From Massospora cicadina (Eukaryota; Entomophthoromycota; Entomophthoromycetes; Entomophthorales; Entomophthoraceae): a stretch of DNA of 64,000 nt. Of this stretch, positions 59,625-64,000 are shown piece by piece (within the stretch, counting starts at the first letter, position 1; each line of letters begins with the position of its first letter). The notes under the pieces were generated by a model. The model was not told the DNA's origin and did not search any database. It saw nothing but the letters and a program-made list of their open reading frames with translations. The DNA is taken from the NCBI GenBank assembly GCA_022478985.1, contig JAKSZP010009599.1:20773-84772 (forward strand), in the 5' to 3' direction. The position numbers and the translations under genes are program-made.

Positions 59625-62600
59625 GCATTGGGGGAAGCCTTCAGTTTAGGGACGTTGAATATTGCCAGACTCAAGGCCTTGCTGTCCCGGGCTAGGAAAC
59701 TGAGTTTTTTACAAATAAAATTTACCCGTGGACATCCTGGCCATCCAGGAATCCCACTGTCCGTGAGGTTCTGAGAACACTTGGAAAACCATGCTTCTCC
59801 ATTCCCTATCCTTCTGGTCTGAGCACTGTGGGGTGCTTGTTTGGAAAAACAATTTTAAAAATTTTTATTGTCTGAATCCTTCCTCAATGGCCATGTCCTC
59901 GTTATTACATTTTTGTGGGCTGACGTGGTGCATGCTATCATCAACATTTATGCCCTGACTTGTGCACGAGAGCGTTGAGAATTTTTCTCATCAGTCAAAT
60001 CCCTTCCGCTACCCTCTGACCCTTTTGTAGTTGGCGACATGAACTGTTGGCTAAACACACCCACGGACTGTTGGCCTTCCTCATCCCATGCCCCCAGGTT
60101 CATGTAGAACTTCGCGTTCTAAAGGCCACCCTTGGGTTATTAGATGCGCTACCGCGGAAAGCTCCACTGCTCAAGAACATGACACGCCCCCACGTCCACA
60201 ATGGCCAACTAAGGTCCATGACCCACATCGACCTTATCCTCACACTGGAAAAATTTTGATCTCATATTTCCACTTCCATACATCAAAAATTGATTTCTCT
60301 GACCACCGTCTGGTCTTGATAACCTACCACTTACCTGTCACAGTGGCTAGAGCTCCACATAAGTGCAAACTCCGCCCACCCGAAATTATGTTGCCAGGAT
60401 TTTCCACTTGGGTGGAATCAGCAACTTCAGCAAAAATGTTTATTACACTGTTTTGCGCGGACCCAATTTCCACATGGTCAGCCTTCAAAGAGGATACCAT
60501 CCGCCATGCTCGCCACCTCTCCTCCTGACACTCATGAGCTACATCAGCCATCATCTCGCGCGCTCTGGCAGAGTTGGCACACCTGGAGTCCAACATCCCA
60601 GCCACAGGCTACAGCCCTTCTTGGGGCCGGAAGTGGGCAGAAGCAGCCGCCCACCTCAACGCGCTTAAAAGGCAACACAAACATCAGGTTTGTGTTCAGT
60701 ATAGGGTCAAACACATTACAGAGGGCGGTACATGGACCGCATATTTTTTTAAAAAATTCTTTGCACCGTGCCAGAGCATGGCCTGCACACAGGTGCAGAG
60801 ATTGGATAATTTCATCACAGATATGCTGGCCAAAGTGGCAATCAAAATACAAAAGTATTACTTTGAGTTATACCGATCTGATCCAATTCAGCTGGTCAAA
60901 GTGGCAGAATTTCTCAACCAAACCCACATCCGCACCATTTCCTGATACCCAGAATTAATGAATTTGATTACTCTGAATGAACTCTGGTCTGCCATCCGCG
61001 GTGCACCAAATTGGAAATGCCTAGGCCCTAATGGCATTCCATATGAGTTCTATAAGAAGTACTTCAAATATCTATCCCCACTGCTGCTAGCCTCCCTTAA
61101 CCAGAGCCTTCTAGATACGCGCCTTCTATCAGGCGGGCAAGAGGCCTTCACCATCACACTCTTCAAGAAAGGGGATAAGCTAGACCTAGCCAACTGGAAC
61201 CCCATTTATTTAACTAACATGGATACAAAAATTTTAACTAAAATCATGGCTAACCGTTTAGGGATTGTAGCGTCTGCCACCATCTCCCCAGAACAATCTG
61301 GTTTCATACCCAGAAGATCGATTTGGGACAGCGTGCACTCTGTGGCTAATGCATGCCAGTTCACAGCCTATGGGGCACTTGTATTCTTGGACCAACAGAA
61401 GTCCTATGATAGAGTAAACTGGGAATACCTTAGGGCCTGCCTCCACCAATTCCGCTTGCCCCCTCGCTTCATCAACTGGGTAATGCTGCTTACAGAATCT
61501 GCAACAATGGCAGTGCGTGGCCCTGGCTTCCTCACGGAAGTAGTCCGCCCTCAAAGGGGCCTACGCCAAGGGGACCCCCTTAGCCTAATCTTATATAACT
61601 TCAGCCTAGACCCACTACTTCAGAACGTGAATGCCCGCCTCACTGGGGTCCATGTGCCAGGCCAAGCCCCAGTCAAGATGATGGCGTTTGCAGATGACTG
61701 TGTGGTGGGGTGTCTAATGATCAAGATGCACGCGTGCCTGAAGCTCTCATCCAGGAGTATTCCTGGGTAAGTAATGCTGCACTGAACGCTTCCAAAACCA
61801 AAATCATTCTCCTTGGTCGGTATCAAACCTGCTGGGCCCCTGCGACCAGTACCCATCCCGTCCCATCTGCTTGCACACGTACTCGCCTTCCCTGCTCACC
61901 CCACACCACCCAACTGGTGCTCCCCTTCGTGCCACGCCCTACCATAGGGCCGGTCCACCATCTGGGCGTGTGGGTGGAGGCAGGCGGGTATGCCTCAGCA
62001 GCAATGGAGAGTCATATTCTAGACAACGTGACAAAGCGCATCGCCTCCCTCAGAGCCCACCCTACTTCCCTTACCAGCAGGGTTGCTTTAGCCAACTCTA
62101 TGCTCCTCTCCAAAGTCTAGTTTAGAGCCCACGCAATCGCCTTCTCCCCAGGTTTTTTCAAATCTATGTATGCCCTTCTACAAGGGTGGCTATGGTCAGG
62201 CCGCCCACCACCAGTGCGGCTTGAGGTCATGTTTGGCCCCCGTCGTCATGGTGGCATGGGCCTGCTCAACCTTAAAGCCCATGCTGCCAAGATCCTGGGC
62301 ACCTGGATTGCAGCCATCACTGCCCTACGCTCCCCTCCCAACACTGGTCCCGCGCGGCCTGCTCCAACTTCTCCCGCGCCCTGGGCCTTAACAATCCATC
62401 ACACCCTCACTCCTTGATTAGATATCTGGCTTCTCACCCATCAGCCACAGGTCCTCACAGTACTAAAACCCACTACAAACAAATCCTTCTCTCCATGCGG
62501 AGCTCAGAGTGGAGAATCCGTATTAATGGACACACAACCCAAAGAGGCCGACCCTCTCCTCAGTTCACACAGAAGGTACAGGGGTTACCCATTCAAGATG

Positions 62601-63290
62601 GCTTGATCCCCACACGGCCCCATGTCATATCCAGGGTGGACTACCTGGACATGATGGACATCCTTTATTCCCTTGAGACCCAGAAGACTATTTGGAAATA
62701 CGGTCACCACCCTCTGTTGCAGCCTCAAATCTGTTCCCTTGTGTGGTGCTGCCTGAGGTGGGTGTACCATATGGCTGAACGCTCTAACGCTTTACACTCA
62801 TCCTGCGTCGTGTGTGGCCAGTATGGAACGCTGTTCCACCGCCTGGAGAAGTGCCCTACCTCTAAAGTGATATGGCGCGAAGTTCAACGTCTGCTTGGCC
62901 AGGATCAAACACATCCCTTCAGTCTGTCAAGAGATATGTTTGCTATATCCATTATATCCCCTCTTTCACCCTCCCTCTGTGCTCTGGTGGTCGCAATCGC
63001 CATGTGGACTATCCACATGATTGTCTTGGATGCCATCGCAGGCTCCACCCCCACCCTCCCAGAAGCTGTCCACAGATTTCAGTCCCACTTGGTGGACCAC
63101 TTCCAGGCGTGGATGTTTGGGTACCTCCCACCGCGGCACCGTCAGCTGGTCTCCTCCTGGTTCCCAGTTTGGTCATCAAATTGGACCCTTTCCTCCACAC
63201 ATGTTCAATTGTGGTTACGGCACCTTTACACGTTCCCCCTCCTTCCCATAGTGGCGTTCCCGCTGGCAACAAGAGATAGCATCGCTTCTC
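59625..63290 (+). pseudogene. LINE ORF2 (APE endonuclease and reverse transcriptase), copy 3
   Basis: Endonuclease remnants: LGTLNIARLKAL-like start near 59650, VVGDMNCW near 60025, and FSDHRLVLITYHLP near 60290-60340, which keeps the SDH catalytic motif lost in copy 2. RT in the frame 60958-61770: fingers, FLDQQKSYDRVNWEYLRACL, RGLRQGDPLS, and MMAFADDCVV with intact catalytic Asp pair. A frameshift near 61705 and a TAG at 62118-62120 (Trp in copy 2) interrupt it. The C-terminal frame 62414-63280 has DYLDMMDILYS and the knuckle CVVCGQYGTLFHRLEKC, ending near 63290. Confidence 0.92.
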
Positions 63291-64000
63291 TGGGGTGCCT
63301 TCCCTGTTACCAAGTTTCATTTTCCTTTGAGTCTACATTTGGAAGTGTCCGTCCCCTGGTCGGCCTTCCCCAAAAAAAATTTAAATTTAAATGCTTTAAA
63401 AAAATGATTGATGTTTTCTGGAAGGTAGGCGTTGCTACTGTAATTAACTCCAGTAATATAGTATGAATCATCTATAGTGCTATTGCTACTATTAACGCCC
63501 GTAGGGATGGATGATTAGTGACTATATGTTGAGAGCACACATTTCCCTAGCTAAACTAAATGATTGTCTATTGTTTTGACGGAATAGGCTCAGGACCTCT
63601 TTCCAGATAGCTACTGATGTTTTCATTGTCCTAGACGGTGTACTAGGCTTCCATATTGGCCACATACTGTGCATCAAGATTGGGTAGCGTTTGAATGTTC
63701 TGATGTGTGATACGTTCTCTTAATGCATCTCCATACATGTGCTCATATCCTGGGTTGTAGTATTGAGCGATGTGTGTAGATTCATACCATTCTTTGGGTC
63801 TTCAGGCTGTGTGGTATATCTATATGATCCAGGTAATCAGTACTGGAAATGGTACTCATACATCAGTTTTTCATGTTGTTTGTAACTATTTGGCCATTAA
63901 CTTCCTGTCTGTGAGTTTGCCTTAGGTGACCTCGGTGACAGGTCTGACCACATATGTGGATCGTCCACTCTGCTCTTCTCATGGCTAGAAGTATTTTTTT

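Larger units (their letters stand above)
58120..63400 (+). mobile_element. LINE copy 3 (L1/Tx1-like), full length, inserted in LINE4
   Basis: A complete 5.3 kb element flanked by a perfect 17-bp target duplication AAAATGATTGATGTTTT (58103-58119 and 63401-63417). The 5' UTR is about 93 bp; ORF1, ORF2 and the tail module (63341-63371) with an A/T-rich run follow. It shares its 5' end with copy 2. It interrupts LINE4 between the ATPTFQK and EHFQAWLFG blocks of ORF2. Confidence 0.96.
50305..64000 (-). mobile_element. LINE4, diverged LINE remnant split by E and LINE3
   Basis: Minus-strand pieces lie at 50305-50476, 57976-58119 and 63418-64000, continuing past the window. Read right to left they give one collinear ORF2 C-terminal region: a DYLDHIDIPHSL block, a CTVCGQYGSLVHRL knuckle, ATPTFQK, EHFQAWLFG, WFPICF, and finally the tail module (50340-50309). 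All have direct counterparts in LINE3 (DYLDMMDILYSL, CVVCGQYGTLFHRL, STPTLPE, DHFQAWMFG, WFPVWS). It is clearly more diverged than LINE1-3 and contains many stops. Confidence 0.85.

Overview
This window is a transposon graveyard from a repeat-rich eukaryote, most likely a fungus. I could not recognise any host protein gene, rRNA or ordinary tRNA. Nearly everything can be assigned to L1/Tx1-like LINEs (CCHC ORF1; ORF2 with APE endonuclease, reverse transcriptase and a C-terminal Cys/His knuckle), Ty3-type LTR retrotransposons, one tRNA-derived SINE, and a small LINE-tailed family here called X. The fungal assignment is an inference from the element types; no host marker gene supports it.

Layout. 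1-2551: 5'-clipped LINE (copy 1, +). 2752-8166: two X copies tail to tail (X1 +, X2 -), X1 carrying an unexplained 1.6 kb insertion (Z) with an orphan reading frame. 8167-9205: AT-rich, nothing recognised. 9206-16977: decayed Ty3 element A (+) with an unexplained ~0.8 kb insertion (Y). From 16978 to the end the window is essentially one nested stack built on an old minus-strand Ty3 element, F. F is cut into pieces by Ty3 element B (17167-26375, which itself holds a SINE and X copy X3), Ty3 element C (29198-40569, which holds full-length LINE copy 2), a second-family LINE (LINE5, 43561-49496), and LINE4 (from 50305, minus, running off the right end). LINE4 is in turn split by full-length Ty3 element E (50477-57970) and full-length LINE copy 3 (58120-63400).

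Support for the stack. Target-site duplications are visible for E (GATGC), B (GTTCA), LINE3 (17 bp), LINE5 (10 bp), SINE (16 bp) and X3 (14 bp); C has a 4-of-5 match. Broken host-element genes also resume on the far side of each guest.

How the pieces work together. Four LINE copies, three X copies and the SINE all end in the same short 3' module (core TCCCCTGGTCGGC followed by an A/T-rich tail). This suggests that one LINE reverse transcriptase mobilises all of them by recognising that tail. X is the most novel object: it has a LINE tail and a 14-bp target duplication, and it encodes a recurring protein that I cannot place in a family. All coding regions are interrupted by stops or frameshifts, so none is called an intact gene.
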